Source of the DNA: Tistlia consotensis USBA 355 | GTDB lineage: Bacteria; Pseudomonadota; Alphaproteobacteria; Kiloniellales; DSM-21159 | Reading direction: 5' to 3' | DNA length: 64,000 nt | NCBI RefSeq assembly: GCF_900177295.1 | Contig: NZ_FWZX01000004.1 | Span: forward strand, 1-64,000 | Shown here: in pieces, positions 28,256-36,573 of the stretch | How the letters are laid out: each line of letters begins with the position of its first letter | Position numbering within the stretch: position 1 is the first letter of the stretch | Program-made: the position numbers and the translations under genes | Notes under the pieces: model-generated | What the model saw: only the letters and a program-made list of their open reading frames with translations | Told to the model about the DNA's origin: nothing | Database searches by the model: none

Positions 28256-29454
28256 TCGGCCTCGATCCGCGTCATCCAGGTCGGATGCGGCTCGAGCAGC
28301 ACCGGGCCCAGCCTGTCGGGCGGCAGGCTCGCCGGCCCCGACTTGATCGCCGTGAAGAGCGCGCGCTGCTGCGGGGTCAGGCGGTCCATCGCCAGCACCG
28401 TGTCGTCGCCCCAGTACTGCGGGTCCTGCTTGCGCGCCTGGGCCTCCGGGCTCATCAGGAAGTCGGCGACGACCATCGCCGCCGCCTTGGCCCGGGCGTT
28501 GAAGGGGATGGCGACGAAGTGGGTGTTGCCGATCGTGCCGTCGTCGAGCACGAAGACCCGCGCCGTCTTCGGCAGCCGGCCGTTGTCGATCAGCGACTGC
28601 GCCTCCGAGGGATAGAAGGAGATCGCGACGTCGAGCTCGCCGTCGTCGAGCAGCTGCAGCTCGGCCGGCCCGCTCGCCGGAAAGACCCGGCCGCCGCGCC
28701 AGAGGCTGGGGTGCAGCCGGTCGAGGTAGGCCCAGAGCGGCGCCGTGACCCGCGCGAACTGGCTGTCGCTGGCGACCGGCTTCTGCAGCTGGTCGGCATC
28801 CGCGGTCAGCTCGATAAGCACCTGCTTCAGGAAGGTCGAGCCGATGAAGTCGGGCGGCGCCGGGTAGGTGAAGCGGCCGGGATGGGCCTCGGCCCAGTCG
28901 GCGAAGGCCGGGATCGAGCCCGGCGTGTCGTGGACCCGCGCCGAATCGTAGATGAAGTTGATCTTGGCCATGCCCCAGGGCGCCTCGAGCCCCTCGGTCG
29001 GCACGGTGAAGTCGACCAGCGTGGTCGGCTTGTCGCGCGTGTCGACCAGCGCGAAGTTCGGCAGCTCCCTGACGAAGGGGCCGTAGAGCAGGCCGTTCTC
29101 CTTCATCGTCGCGAAGTTCTCGCCGTTGATCCAGACCAGGTCGACCGAGCCGTCCTCGGTCTTGCCTGCCGCCTTCTCGGCGAGCACGCGGCTGACCGCC
29201 TCGGCGGTGTCGGTCAGCTTCACCTGCTCGACCGTGATGCCGTAGAGCGCCTTCACCCGCTCGCCGACCCAGGCGATGTAGGCGTTGATCCGCTCGTCGC
29301 CGGCCCAGGCGTTCCAGTAGACCGTCTCGCCGCGCGCCTGCTGCAGCGCCTGGTCCCAGGTCAGCGGCTCTGCAGCACGGGCCGGCGCCACAGGGCCGCC
29401 GAGCGCGAGCACCAGCCCGAAGGCTACGGCGAACCACCGCAGGGTCTCGATCAT
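28231..29454 (-). CDS. ynjB: ABC transporter substrate-binding protein, YnjB type
   Basis: A 407-residue periplasmic protein with a signal peptide ending after ARA (about residue 27) and the YnjB start WDQALQQARGETVYWNAWAG. Other YnjB-like motifs are WINGENFATMKENGLLYGPF near 110-129 and ISFYPSEAQSLIDNG near 290. The cluster II fold resembles iron and thiamine binders, but the ligand of YnjB proteins is not established. An AGAGGAAG ribosome site precedes the ATG at 29454. It is the first gene of the operon. Confidence 0.91.
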   Translation of the reverse strand: MIETLRWFAVAFGLVLALGGPVAPARAAEPLTWDQALQQARGETVYWNAWAGDERINAYIAWVGERVKALYGITVEQVKLTDTAEAVSRVLAEKAAGKTEDGSVDLVWINGENFATMKENGLLYGPFVRELPNFALVDTRDKPTTLVDFTVPTEGLEAPWGMAKINFIYDSARVHDTPGSIPAFADWAEAHPGRFTYPAPPDFIGSTFLKQVLIELTADADQLQKPVASDSQFARVTAPLWAYLDRLHPSLWRGGRVFPASGPAELQLLDDGELDVAISFYPSEAQSLIDNGRLPKTARVFVLDDGTIGNTHFVAIPFNARAKAAAMVVADFLMSPEAQARKQDPQYWGDDTVLAMDRLTPQQRALFTAIKSGPASLPPDRLGPVLLEPHPTWMTRIEAEWARRYGG

Positions 29455-29562
29455 CGTCTTCCTCTCGCCGCGCTCGTCTTCGCAAAGCCGGGAGTATGCC
29501 GGGCACCCGGCGCCCTGCCTATCAAGCGCGCTTCACGATCGCGCCAGCAAGCTTCGAGACGG

Positions 29563-29687
29563 CCCCAACCTCTCCCCGACCCTCTCCGCCCCCGTGGGGC
29601 AGAGAGGGCGTCGGACGGCCAGGCCTCACCCTTTGCGTCCCCTCTCCGCTCCCTGGGGAGGGGAGAGGGCTAGGGAGAGGTGTGGGG
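29563..29687. repeat. REPIN-like inverted pair of GC-rich palindromes, tails outward
   Basis: Two copies of the dispersed palindrome lie in inverted orientation. Copy A (29563-29608) reads tail then hairpin (CCCTCTCCGCCCC, three-base loop, GGGGCAGAGAGGG). Copy B (29639-29687) reads hairpin then tail ending GGGAGAGGTGTGGGG. The pair with its 30-base spacer can fold into one long cruciform. It lies in the spacer between ynjB and the tRNA gene. Confidence 0.8.
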
Positions 29688-29710
29688 GGCGGAACAAGCC
29701 CCTCGCCCTC

Positions 29711-29741
29711 TTGTCAGCGCGGCCGCTCTCTGCGACATAAT
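29711..29741 (+). promoter_or_regulatory. Probable promoter of tRNA-Gly
   Basis: TTGTCA at 29711-29716 and CATAAT at 29736-29741 are separated by 19 bases, and the mature tRNA begins 17 bases later at 29758. The spacer is longer than ideal, so the match is moderate. Confidence 0.5.
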
Positions 29742-29757
29742 CGGGGCCGGCGCGGAA

Positions 29758-29831
29758 GCGGGTGTAGCTCAATGGTAGAGCAGAAGCTTCCCAAGCTTAC
29801 GACGAGGGTTCGATTCCCTTCACCCGCTCCA
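29758..29831 (+). tRNA. tRNA-Gly, anticodon CCC, with encoded CCA end
   Basis: The 74 bases fold as a cloverleaf: acceptor GCGGGTG paired with CACCCGC, D-arm GCTC-AATGGTA-GAGC, anticodon loop TTCCCAA with CCC at 29790-29792, T-arm GAGGG-TTCGATT-CCCTT, and discriminator T before CCA. The body closely resembles Escherichia coli tRNA-Gly(CCC). The top pair of the anticodon stem is a G-A mismatch. Glycine identity is supported by anticodon C35/C36 and the acceptor. Confidence 0.95.
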
Positions 29832-29917
29832 ACCGGCCTGTGTCCGGGCCGCTCACTGCCCGCAAGACCTGCCCGCAAGATCGGACGCCGCGCCCGAGCG
29901 AGCGCCCGCCGGCGCCG

Positions 29918-30634
29918 CTAGTCGGCCGCGCCGCCTGAGTCCGGCGCCGGAGGCACGTCGACGAAGAGGATCCGCGAGTTCAGGAGGATCTCCGTCGTGC
30001 GGCTGAGATGGACGGTCAGGGCCGCCGTGGCCGCCTCGACGTCGCGGGCCAGCGCGGCATCGGCGATCGCGTTGTGCTCCGCCTCGACGTCGCGGCCGGT
30101 CTCGTCGAACGGGCCCGAGAGGCGCCGGTAGCGCTCCGACTGCGTGAAGAGCTGGGACCGCAGCCGCCCCCACCAGCGGTTGGGGCAGGCCGAGGCCAGC
30201 GCGTCGTGGAATTCCAGATGGGTGGCGTGCCAGCGGCGCACCTCCGGCGCATCCGGGCGGCGCGCCGAGCCCTTTATGGCGGCGAGCCGATGACGGACGG
30301 CCACGACCCGCGCCTCCCAGTCGACGTCGCCCTGGGCGATCGACTCGGCCAGGCATCGACACTCCACCGCGATGCGGACCTCCGTCAGCTCCTGGAGATC
30401 GCGGCGGGAGATCGGGGAGACGACGAAGCCCTTCTGCGGCTCGGCGATCACCAGTCCCTCGGCGGTCAGGCGCGAGAGGGCCTCGCGCACGGCGCCGGAG
30501 CTGGCCGAGAGCTCGCGTCCGATCTGGTCGATCCGCAGCTTCTGGCCCGGCGCATAGCGCGCGCGCACGATCGCCTCGCGCAGCAGGTCGCAGGTCCGGG
30601 CGGTCAGGCTCTTGTGCGGCATGTCGTGCATCAT
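29918..30634 (-). CDS. GntR-family regulator, FadR/FCD subgroup
   Basis: A 238-residue regulator with an N-terminal winged helix (residues 8-75; LREAIVRARYAPGQKLR and LSASSGAVREALSRLTAEGL) and an all-helical FCD effector domain. Putative metal-ligand residues are Asp/His in HLEFHDALA and His in VEAEHNAIADA and TVHLSR. FCD regulators typically repress catabolic genes and respond to small carboxylates. It is divergent from the extradiol-dioxygenase-like gene, its most likely target. The ATG pair at 30634 and 30631 and an ATG at 30622 are all possible starts. Confidence 0.9.
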   Translation of the reverse strand: MMHDMPHKSLTARTCDLLREAIVRARYAPGQKLRIDQIGRELSASSGAVREALSRLTAEGLVIAEPQKGFVVSPISRRDLQELTEVRIAVECRCLAESIAQGDVDWEARVVAVRHRLAAIKGSARRPDAPEVRRWHATHLEFHDALASACPNRWWGRLRSQLFTQSERYRRLSGPFDETGRDVEAEHNAIADAALARDVEAATAALTVHLSRTTEILLNSRILFVDVPPAPDSGGAAD

Positions 30635-30669
30635 CGGACCGAGTCTGCCGAAAATTCTCTTCCGACGCA

Positions 30670-30696
30670 AAAATATATTTTCTCTTGCAATGTGCA
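30670..30696. promoter_or_regulatory. Probable regulatory region between the GntR and dioxygenase genes
   Basis: This AT-rich patch in a GC-rich genome holds the palindrome AAAATATATTTT (30670-30681) and the interrupted dyad TGCA-ATG-TGCA (30686-30696). It lies centrally in the 183-base divergent spacer. Either could be the GntR operator or part of the divergent promoters. Confidence 0.45.
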
Positions 30697-30817
30697 TATC
30701 GCTTCGTGCTATGCGGAGGGCAGGAAGATCGGGAGGCCGGAGGGGCCATCCGCGAGCTTCGAGCGTGACGGCAGGCGCGGCCCGGCAGAAGCCCGCAGCA
30801 GGGAGGAGAAGCGAGAC

Positions 30818-31780
30818 ATGACGGCGATCACCGGACAGCCGGGCGTAACCAAGCGCCCGGGCGAGCTCGGCATCCATTCGCTGGACGCCTTCACCCTGGA
30901 GGTCCCGAGCCTCGAGGACGCGCGGCGCTTCTACGGGGCCTTCGGGCTGGAGGTGCGCGAGGAGGGCGAGGGACTCGGCGTCTACGCGGCCGGCGACGAC
31001 CATCGCTGGCTCAGCCTCCGCGAGGGCCCGCGCAAGCGGCTCGGCCACCTGAGCTTCGGCCTCTTCGAGGAGGACGCCGAGCCGATGAAGCGGCACATCG
31101 AGGCCCAGGGCATCCGGCTGACCGACGCACCGGCCGGCGTCGAGAGCGACGGCCTCTGGTTCCGCGACCCCTTCGGCATCGCGATCGAGCTCAAGGTCGC
31201 GGAGAAGAGCTCGCCGAACGCCAAGCCCGCCTTCACCACGGCCTCGGTCCCGGCGGGCGTCGCGGCGGCACCCTCGCGCTCGCGCGCCGGCCTCGTGCAG
31301 CCGAAGCGCCTCGCCCACCTGCTGCTCTTCTCGCCTGACGTCTCGGCCTGCCTCGACTTCTACGGCCGCGCCCTCGGCCTCCGGCTATCGGACCGCGCGG
31401 GGGACATCGTCTGCTTCCTGCACGGCATCCACGGCTCGGACCACCACATCATCGCCTTCGCCAAGTCGGACGGCCCGGGCCTGCACCATTCCAGCTGGGA
31501 CGTCGGCGGCATCGACGAGATCGGCCGCGGCGCGGCTCAGATGGCCGCGCAGGGCTTCGCCAAGGGCTGGGGGCTCGGCCGGCACGTGCTCGGCTCGAAC
31601 TACTTCCACTACGTCGGCGACCCCTGGGGCAGCTACGCCGAGTACGCCGCCGACATCGACTACATCCCGCTCGACCAGGACTGGCCGGCCGCCGACCACC
31701 CGCCCGAGGACAGCTTCTTCCTCTGGGGCCCGGAGCTGCCCGAGGGCTTCGTCCACAACTTCGAGGCCGATCCCGGTTGA
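30818..31780 (+). CDS. Extradiol ring-cleavage dioxygenase-like protein (two VOC domains)
   Basis: A 320-residue protein of the vicinal oxygen chelate superfamily with two beta-alpha-beta-beta-beta modules in tandem, the layout of type I catechol 2,3-dioxygenases. The C-terminal module keeps the iron triad: His in KRLAHLLLFSP near residue 166, His in GLHHSSWDVGG near 227, and Glu in YAEYAADIDY near 279. The N-terminal module has degenerate metal positions as expected. GGAGGAG precedes the ATG at 30818. Likely substrate: a catechol or a dihydroxylated heterocycle; the sequence alone cannot say. Confidence 0.88.
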   Translation: MTAITGQPGVTKRPGELGIHSLDAFTLEVPSLEDARRFYGAFGLEVREEGEGLGVYAAGDDHRWLSLREGPRKRLGHLSFGLFEEDAEPMKRHIEAQGIRLTDAPAGVESDGLWFRDPFGIAIELKVAEKSSPNAKPAFTTASVPAGVAAAPSRSRAGLVQPKRLAHLLLFSPDVSACLDFYGRALGLRLSDRAGDIVCFLHGIHGSDHHIIAFAKSDGPGLHHSSWDVGGIDEIGRGAAQMAAQGFAKGWGLGRHVLGSNYFHYVGDPWGSYAEYAADIDYIPLDQDWPAADHPPEDSFFLWGPELPEGFVHNFEADPG

Positions 31781-31792
31781 CGGGCCGCCGCC

Positions 31793-32410
31793 TCAGTCCG
31801 GCCGGCGCATGTGGAAGCGGTTCTCCTCGCCGATCCAGAAGTAGTCGGTCGGGCCGCCGCCGCGGGCGACTGGCTCGGCCAGCACGGTCTGGTAGACGCC
31901 GTCGCGGATCACCCGCCTGTCGATGTGGATCCGCACCGCCTCGCCGAGCACCAGCCAGGAGCTGCCCTCGTTGCCGGCGTGGCCGTCGAGGCGCAGGATC
32001 TTCGTCACCTTGCATTCGAAGGAGACCGGGCTCTCGCCGACTCGCGGCACGGCGATCTCGTCGGAGGGCGCCGGGGTCAGGCCGGCCAGCTCGAACTCGT
32101 CGACCTCGGGCGGCACCATGGCGCTGGTCCGGTTCATCGCCTCGGCCAGCGGCCGGGTCACCAGGCTCCAGGCGAACTCGCCGGTCTCCCGGACGTTGCG
32201 CAGGCTGTCCTTCACGCCGGTGCTGGCGAAGCCGACGATCGCCGGCTTGTAGCTCAGCAGGTTGAAGAAGCTGTAGGGCGCGAGGTTCAGCGCGCCCTCG
32301 GCGCTGCGCGTCGAGATCCAGCCGATCGGGCGCGGCACCACGATCGAGTTGAGCGGGTCGTGGGCCAGGCCGTGGCCCTGGCGCGGGTCGAAGACGTGAT
32401 AGTCGGTCAT
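31793..32410 (-). CDS. Flavin reductase-like (DIM6/NTAB) protein
   Basis: A 205-residue FMN-binding split-barrel protein. Typical features are the N-terminal PRPIGWISTRSAEGALNLAPYSFFN stretch (split here as PRPIGWISTRS and NLAPYSFFN, about residues 26-50), a VKDSLRNVRETGEFAWSLV helix near 66-84, and the C-terminal GGPTDYFWIGEENRFH. Family members supply reduced flavin to monooxygenases or act as flavoenzymes. AAGGA lies seven bases before the ATG at 32410. It is the last gene of a minus-strand run and is convergent with the dioxygenase gene, 12 bases apart. Confidence 0.88.
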   Translation of the reverse strand: MTDYHVFDPRQGHGLAHDPLNSIVVPRPIGWISTRSAEGALNLAPYSFFNLLSYKPAIVGFASTGVKDSLRNVRETGEFAWSLVTRPLAEAMNRTSAMVPPEVDEFELAGLTPAPSDEIAVPRVGESPVSFECKVTKILRLDGHAGNEGSSWLVLGEAVRIHIDRRVIRDGVYQTVLAEPVARGGGPTDYFWIGEENRFHMRRPD

Positions 32411-32439
32411 CGGCGTCCTTGTTCGTCGGAGAGGTGTTT

Positions 32440-33564
32440 CTAGAGCGCCGCCAGCATGGCCGTCAGGCAGGCCGCGCCGAGGCGGCGGCAGCGGCCGGGC
32501 GACCAGCCGACGGCCGGCAGCGGCAGGTTGGCGGCATCCTTGAAGGGCTGCTCCAGGGTCATCGAGAGGCACTGGAAGGTCTCGGCGACGTACTTGGAGC
32601 CGATGTCGAGGTTGGCGGTCGGGCTCGGCGGATAGCCGTGGACGGTCTGGAAGTCCGGGTCGGCCCGTTCCAGCACGGCCGCGAAGGTCCTGCGCCGCTC
32701 GACCATCCCGGGGGTCACCGAGGGCACGTTGTCGGCGTCGACGAGGAAGACGTAGGGCAGGCCCTCGTCGCCGTGGATATCGAGGAAGATCGAGACCCCG
32801 GTCGCGGCCATGCGCTCGCGCACGAAGAAGACCTCGGGGCTGGCCTCGGGGGTGGCGTTGCACCAGGCCCGGTTGAGGTCGACGCCGCCGGCGTTGGTGC
32901 GGATGTGGCCGGCGGCGGCGCCGTCGGGGTTCATCAACGGCACGACGTGAAGGGTCGCCTGCTTGAGCAGGGCGCGCGCCACGGCGTCCTCGGGATCGAG
33001 CAGGCGGTCGAGCAGGCCCTCGACGCACCAGGAGGCCATGGTCTCGCCCGGATGCTGGCGGGCGATCACCCAGACCGGCTGGGCGCCGCCGCCGGCACTC
33101 AGCAGGTCGATCGGCCGGCCCTCCAGCGTCTGGCCAAGGACCTCATGGCGGACCAGCGGGCTCTCGGCCGCGCGCGCGACCAGGGCGCGGTTGCGCGCCA
33201 GGGAGTAGGGCGCGAAGTAGGCGAACCAGGCCTCGCCGCCGGCCGCGGCGAAGGACCACGACAGCCGGCCCTCGGCGTAGCGGCTCGGCACCCGGACCCA
33301 GGCCTCGGCCGGCCCGGCCGGGCCGGCGGTCGAGGCGACGACGTCGTAGCCGTCCCAGCCCCGGGGATAGCTGCTCGAGCCGGCGTTCTCGATCTCGAAG
33401 GACCAGCCTGCGCCGGGCTCGCCCATGACCTTGAAGAAGAACCACTGGTGGAAGGCGGCCTTGCCGTCCGGCCGGATGCGCAGGCGGGCCCTGCGACCGC
33501 CCTCGCGGTCCTCGACGGCAACGAGCTCGATGTTGCCGCCGTCGAAATCGCAAGCGATCTCCAT
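32440..33564 (-). CDS. M14-family zinc carboxypeptidase (cytosolic, CCP/M14D-like)
   Basis: A 374-residue protein. An N-terminal beta domain (residues 1-120, FHQWFFFKVMGEPG, YFAPYS) precedes the M14 catalytic domain. The zinc motif RQHPGETMASW (HxxE) is near residue 168, NPDGAAAGHIRTNAGGVDLNR is near 212 (split as NPDGAAAGHIRT and GGVDLNR), the third ligand His is in FLDIHGDEGLPYVF near 266, and the catalytic Glu is in SMTLEQPF near 340. This layout is that of cytosolic carboxypeptidases that trim acidic side chains or peptide ends. No signal peptide. Its presence in a catabolic operon suggests an amidohydrolase use, which is inference. Confidence 0.88.
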   Translation of the reverse strand: MEIACDFDGGNIELVAVEDREGGRRARLRIRPDGKAAFHQWFFFKVMGEPGAGWSFEIENAGSSSYPRGWDGYDVVASTAGPAGPAEAWVRVPSRYAEGRLSWSFAAAGGEAWFAYFAPYSLARNRALVARAAESPLVRHEVLGQTLEGRPIDLLSAGGGAQPVWVIARQHPGETMASWCVEGLLDRLLDPEDAVARALLKQATLHVVPLMNPDGAAAGHIRTNAGGVDLNRAWCNATPEASPEVFFVRERMAATGVSIFLDIHGDEGLPYVFLVDADNVPSVTPGMVERRRTFAAVLERADPDFQTVHGYPPSPTANLDIGSKYVAETFQCLSMTLEQPFKDAANLPLPAVGWSPGRCRRLGAACLTAMLAAL

Positions 33565-33569
33565 GGGTC

Positions 33570-34193
33570 CTACTTCTTGCGGAAGGGGTCGAGGCTGGTC
33601 GAGCGAAAGGCCGGCGTCTCGTTCAGCCGCTCGGTCAGGGCGGCGAGCCGAGGGTAGCGGCCCTCCGGCACGATGCCCGGCGTCATCACGCCCATGAAGT
33701 CGTAGACGATCGCGGCGGTGATGTCGGCCTGGGTCGGGCGGCCGTGGAACCACTCTGCCTCGCCGAGCGCCTGCTCCAGGGCGGCGAGGCCGCCGGCTGC
33801 CTGGCCCTCAAGGCGCTCGACCCAGGCCGGGTCGGTCTTGCCCTCGGCCTTGAGGTTGCGCTCGTAGGCCGAGCCCACCGCCTTCTCGGCGGCGCCGACG
33901 GCGAGGCAGACGCTGTGCAGCACCTGCCGGCGCTCCGGCCCCGACGGCGGGATCAGCGCGCGCTCCGGGCCGGCCTCCTGGTCGGCCCAGTCGAGGATCG
34001 CCGCCGAGTCGAGGATCACCGCGCCGTCGTCGAGCACCAGCGCCGGCACGCGGCCGAGCGGGTTGACCTGCTTGATCGCCTCCAGGTCCGGCCCGGTCGC
34101 CAGCGGACGGCGCTCGAAGTCGAAGCCGAGCAGCTCGAGGCTGACGGCGCTGCGCCGCACGAAGGGGGATAGGTCGCGGCCGATCAGGTGCAT
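33570..34193 (-). CDS. Glutathione S-transferase family protein
   Basis: A 207-residue protein with an N-terminal thioredoxin-like domain (LSPFVRRSAVSLELLGFDFE, cis-proline in LGRVPALVLDDG, glutathione gamma-glutamyl contact in ILDSAAILDW) and an all-helical C-terminal domain. GGGAGAG precedes the ATG. It lies between the iron alcohol dehydrogenase and M14 genes with 5 and 22 base gaps, so it is part of the same operon. In catabolic clusters such proteins serve as isomerases or dehalogenases; that role is not shown here. Confidence 0.88.
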   Translation of the reverse strand: MHLIGRDLSPFVRRSAVSLELLGFDFERRPLATGPDLEAIKQVNPLGRVPALVLDDGAVILDSAAILDWADQEAGPERALIPPSGPERRQVLHSVCLAVGAAEKAVGSAYERNLKAEGKTDPAWVERLEGQAAGGLAALEQALGEAEWFHGRPTQADITAAIVYDFMGVMTPGIVPEGRYPRLAALTERLNETPAFRSTSLDPFRKK

Positions 34194-34215
34194 GCTGGGT
34201 CTCTCCCTGGGTGGT

Positions 34216-35349
34216 TCAGCCGTAGGCGGCGGCGAACAGGGCCTCGTAGTCGGCCCTGGTCGCCGGGCGCGGGTTGCTGGCGTTGGAGTGGTCGGCGAGC
34301 GCGCCCTCGACCATCTTCGGCAGCACCCCGGCGGGCACGCCCATGGCCTTCAGGCTGGCCGGCAGGCCGAGGTCTACGTTGAGCGCCTCGACCGCCTCGG
34401 CGAGGTCGGCCCCCTCGGGCAGGCCAATCGCCCGGGCGAGGCGCGCATACTTGCTGCCGACGTGGCCGGCGTTGAAGCGCAGCACGGCCGGCAGGATCAC
34501 GGCGTTGAGCGTGCCGTGGTGCAGGCGCGGGCTCTCGAGGCCGCCGAGCGGGTGCGACATGGCGTGGACCGCGCCGAGGCCCTTCTGGAAGGTCATGCCG
34601 CCCATCAGCGAGGCCAGCAGCATCTCGCGCCGCGCTTGGCGATCCGCGCCGTCGGCGACGGCCCGGCGGATCGCGCCCCAGCCGCGCGCCAGGCCGTCAA
34701 GGGCGATCGCCTCGGCCGGCGGGTTGTCGCGCGGGCTCAGGTAGGTCTCGATGCAGTGGGTGATCGCATCCATGCCGGTCGCGGCGGTGAGCCGCGGCGG
34801 CAGGCCGAGGGTCAGCTCGGGATCGCAGAGCGCGACCCTGGGGATCATGTGCGGCGCCAGGAAGCCGAGCTTGCGGCCGTCGGTCAGGGTGATCAGGGCG
34901 GCGCGGCCGACCTCGCTGCCGGTGCCGGCGGTGGTCGGGATCGCGACCAGGGGCGCCACCCGGTCGGTGATCTTCGGCACGCCGCCGAGGATCGCGGCGT
35001 ACTGCTCCAGCGGCCCGGGATGGGTCGCCAGCAGGGCGACGCCCTTGGCGAGGTCGATCGAGCTGCCGCCGCCGAGCGCGACCAGGCCGTCGCAGCCGGC
35101 CCCCTGGTAGGCGGCAACGGCCGCCTCGACCGCGGTTTCCGTCGGGTTTTCCGGCGTGCCGTCGAAGAGGGTCACCGGCATGCTGTCCGGCAGCACGGCA
35201 CGCAGCCGCTCGACGAGGCCGGCGGCGACGATGCCCCTGTCGGTGACCAGCAGCGGGCGCGTCACGCCGAGCGCCGCCAGCTCCTCGGCCAGGACCTTCA
35301 GGGCACCGAAGTCGAAGAGGATGCGGGTCAGGTAGAGGATCGGCGTCAT
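34216..35349 (-). CDS. Iron-containing alcohol dehydrogenase / maleylacetate reductase-like
   Basis: A 377-residue group III dehydrogenase. The NAD-binding part has GGGSSIDLAKG near residue 92-102 and PTTAGTGSEVG near 138-148. Metal ligands are visible in GMDAITHCIETYLS (Asp and His near 193-197), HAMSHPLGG (His near 262) and LHHGTLNAV (His near 276). It is the first gene of the minus-strand operon that also holds GST, M14 peptidase and flavin reductase. It may oxidise or reduce an alcohol or maleylacetate-type intermediate. Confidence 0.9.
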   Translation of the reverse strand: MTPILYLTRILFDFGALKVLAEELAALGVTRPLLVTDRGIVAAGLVERLRAVLPDSMPVTLFDGTPENPTETAVEAAVAAYQGAGCDGLVALGGGSSIDLAKGVALLATHPGPLEQYAAILGGVPKITDRVAPLVAIPTTAGTGSEVGRAALITLTDGRKLGFLAPHMIPRVALCDPELTLGLPPRLTAATGMDAITHCIETYLSPRDNPPAEAIALDGLARGWGAIRRAVADGADRQARREMLLASLMGGMTFQKGLGAVHAMSHPLGGLESPRLHHGTLNAVILPAVLRFNAGHVGSKYARLARAIGLPEGADLAEAVEALNVDLGLPASLKAMGVPAGVLPKMVEGALADHSNASNPRPATRADYEALFAAAYG

Positions 35350-35412
35350 GGCGGGCTCGCGGCGCTTGGAAGGGCCGCCAGCCTCCCCGCCGTCCCCGGT
35401 CCCGTCAAGCCG

Positions 35413-36510
35413 TCAGCGCGCGACCCCTGCCATGCCCGGCGCCGTCCCCGCCGAGGCGCGCGGCCGGGCGAAGCGCCGGTGCAGGGCGTCGACCGTGGCG
35501 GTCAGCAGCAGGATCGCCCCGGCCTGGTGCAGCGCGCCGAGCGGCACCGGCACCGCGGCGAGCAGGGTCGCGACGCCGAGGCAGTACTGCAGCAGCGCCG
35601 CGGCGGCGACCAGCGCCAGGCCGCGGGCGAGCGGCGTGCCGCCGGCACGCGCCCAGCTTCGCCAGGCCAGGGCCAGCGCGCCGAGCAGGGTCAGGGTCGC
35701 CAGCAGGCGATGGTCGAACTGCACCGCCGCGATGGTCTCGAACCAGTTCAGCCACCAGGGGCTGAGCGCCGCGTAGCCGCTCGGCACCAGCCGGCCGTCC
35801 ATCAGCGGGAAGGTGTTGTAGGTCAGGCCGGCATCGGTGCCGGCGACGAAGCCGCCGGCCGCCAGGGTCAGCACCAGCAGTGCCAGGAAGATCGGCAGGC
35901 TGCGCCTGGGCGCGCGGGGCGCTGGGGGCGTGACGCCGCGCAGCAGCGAGAGCGCGATCCACAGCAGGTAGCTGTAGATCAGCAGGGCGAGGCCGAGGTG
36001 CATGACCAGCCGGTACTGGCTGACGTCGGTGCGCGCCGAGAAGCCGCTCTCGACCATGAACCAGCCCATGAAGCCCTGCAGGGCGCCGAGCCCGAAGCCG
36101 ATCCAGAGCGGCGCGGCGAAGCCCGCCGGCACCTTGCGGCGCCACAGGAACCAGAGGAAGGGCAGCAGGTAGACGAGCCCGATCGTCCGGCCCCAGAGCC
36201 GGTGGATCCACTCCCACCAGAAGATCTGCTGGAAGCCGCCCAGGGTCATGCCGCCGGGCAGGCTCCTGTACTCGCCGGTCTCCTGGTAGAGCCCGAAGAG
36301 GCGCTCCCACTCGGCGTGGCTGAGCGGCGGGATCGCGCCGGTGATCGGATCCCATTCCATGATCGAGAGGCCGGACTCGGTGAGGCGCGTGATCGCGCCG
36401 ATCACCGCCATGGCGAAGATCATGGCGCAGCAGATCAGCAGCCAGGCCGCGACGGCGCGTGGCGCCGCGCGGCTGGTCCGGGCGGAGCGGGACAGGGTGA
36501 CGGCGGACAT
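35413..36510 (-). CDS. ctaA: Heme A synthase (CtaA/Cox15, type 2)
   Basis: A 365-residue membrane protein with eight spans that oxidises heme O to heme A for cytochrome c oxidase. The family signatures are ITRLTESGLSIMEWDPITGA near residue 40-59, WWEWIHRLWGRTIGL near 98-112 and NWFETIAAVQFDHRLLA near 255-271, with His residues in the spans that ligate heme. Absence of the N-terminal cysteine pair and the long TES-SIMEW motif identify the alphaproteobacterial/mitochondrial type. It follows lpdA by 63 bases. Confidence 0.94.
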   Translation of the reverse strand: MSAVTLSRSARTSRAAPRAVAAWLLICCAMIFAMAVIGAITRLTESGLSIMEWDPITGAIPPLSHAEWERLFGLYQETGEYRSLPGGMTLGGFQQIFWWEWIHRLWGRTIGLVYLLPFLWFLWRRKVPAGFAAPLWIGFGLGALQGFMGWFMVESGFSARTDVSQYRLVMHLGLALLIYSYLLWIALSLLRGVTPPAPRAPRRSLPIFLALLVLTLAAGGFVAGTDAGLTYNTFPLMDGRLVPSGYAALSPWWLNWFETIAAVQFDHRLLATLTLLGALALAWRSWARAGGTPLARGLALVAAAALLQYCLGVATLLAAVPVPLGALHQAGAILLLTATVDALHRRFARPRASAGTAPGMAGVAR

Positions 36511-36573
36511 GGCGGGGATATATCCGCGCCGGGCCGCGGATGCCAGCGGCGCGATGCCGCTGACCGGCCCGGC

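Noticed and set aside
29758-29831. tRNA-Gly as an integration site for a mobile island
   Set aside because: Flanks are normal GC-rich genes, no integrase or duplicated tRNA end is seen, and the AT-rich island is 24 kb away.
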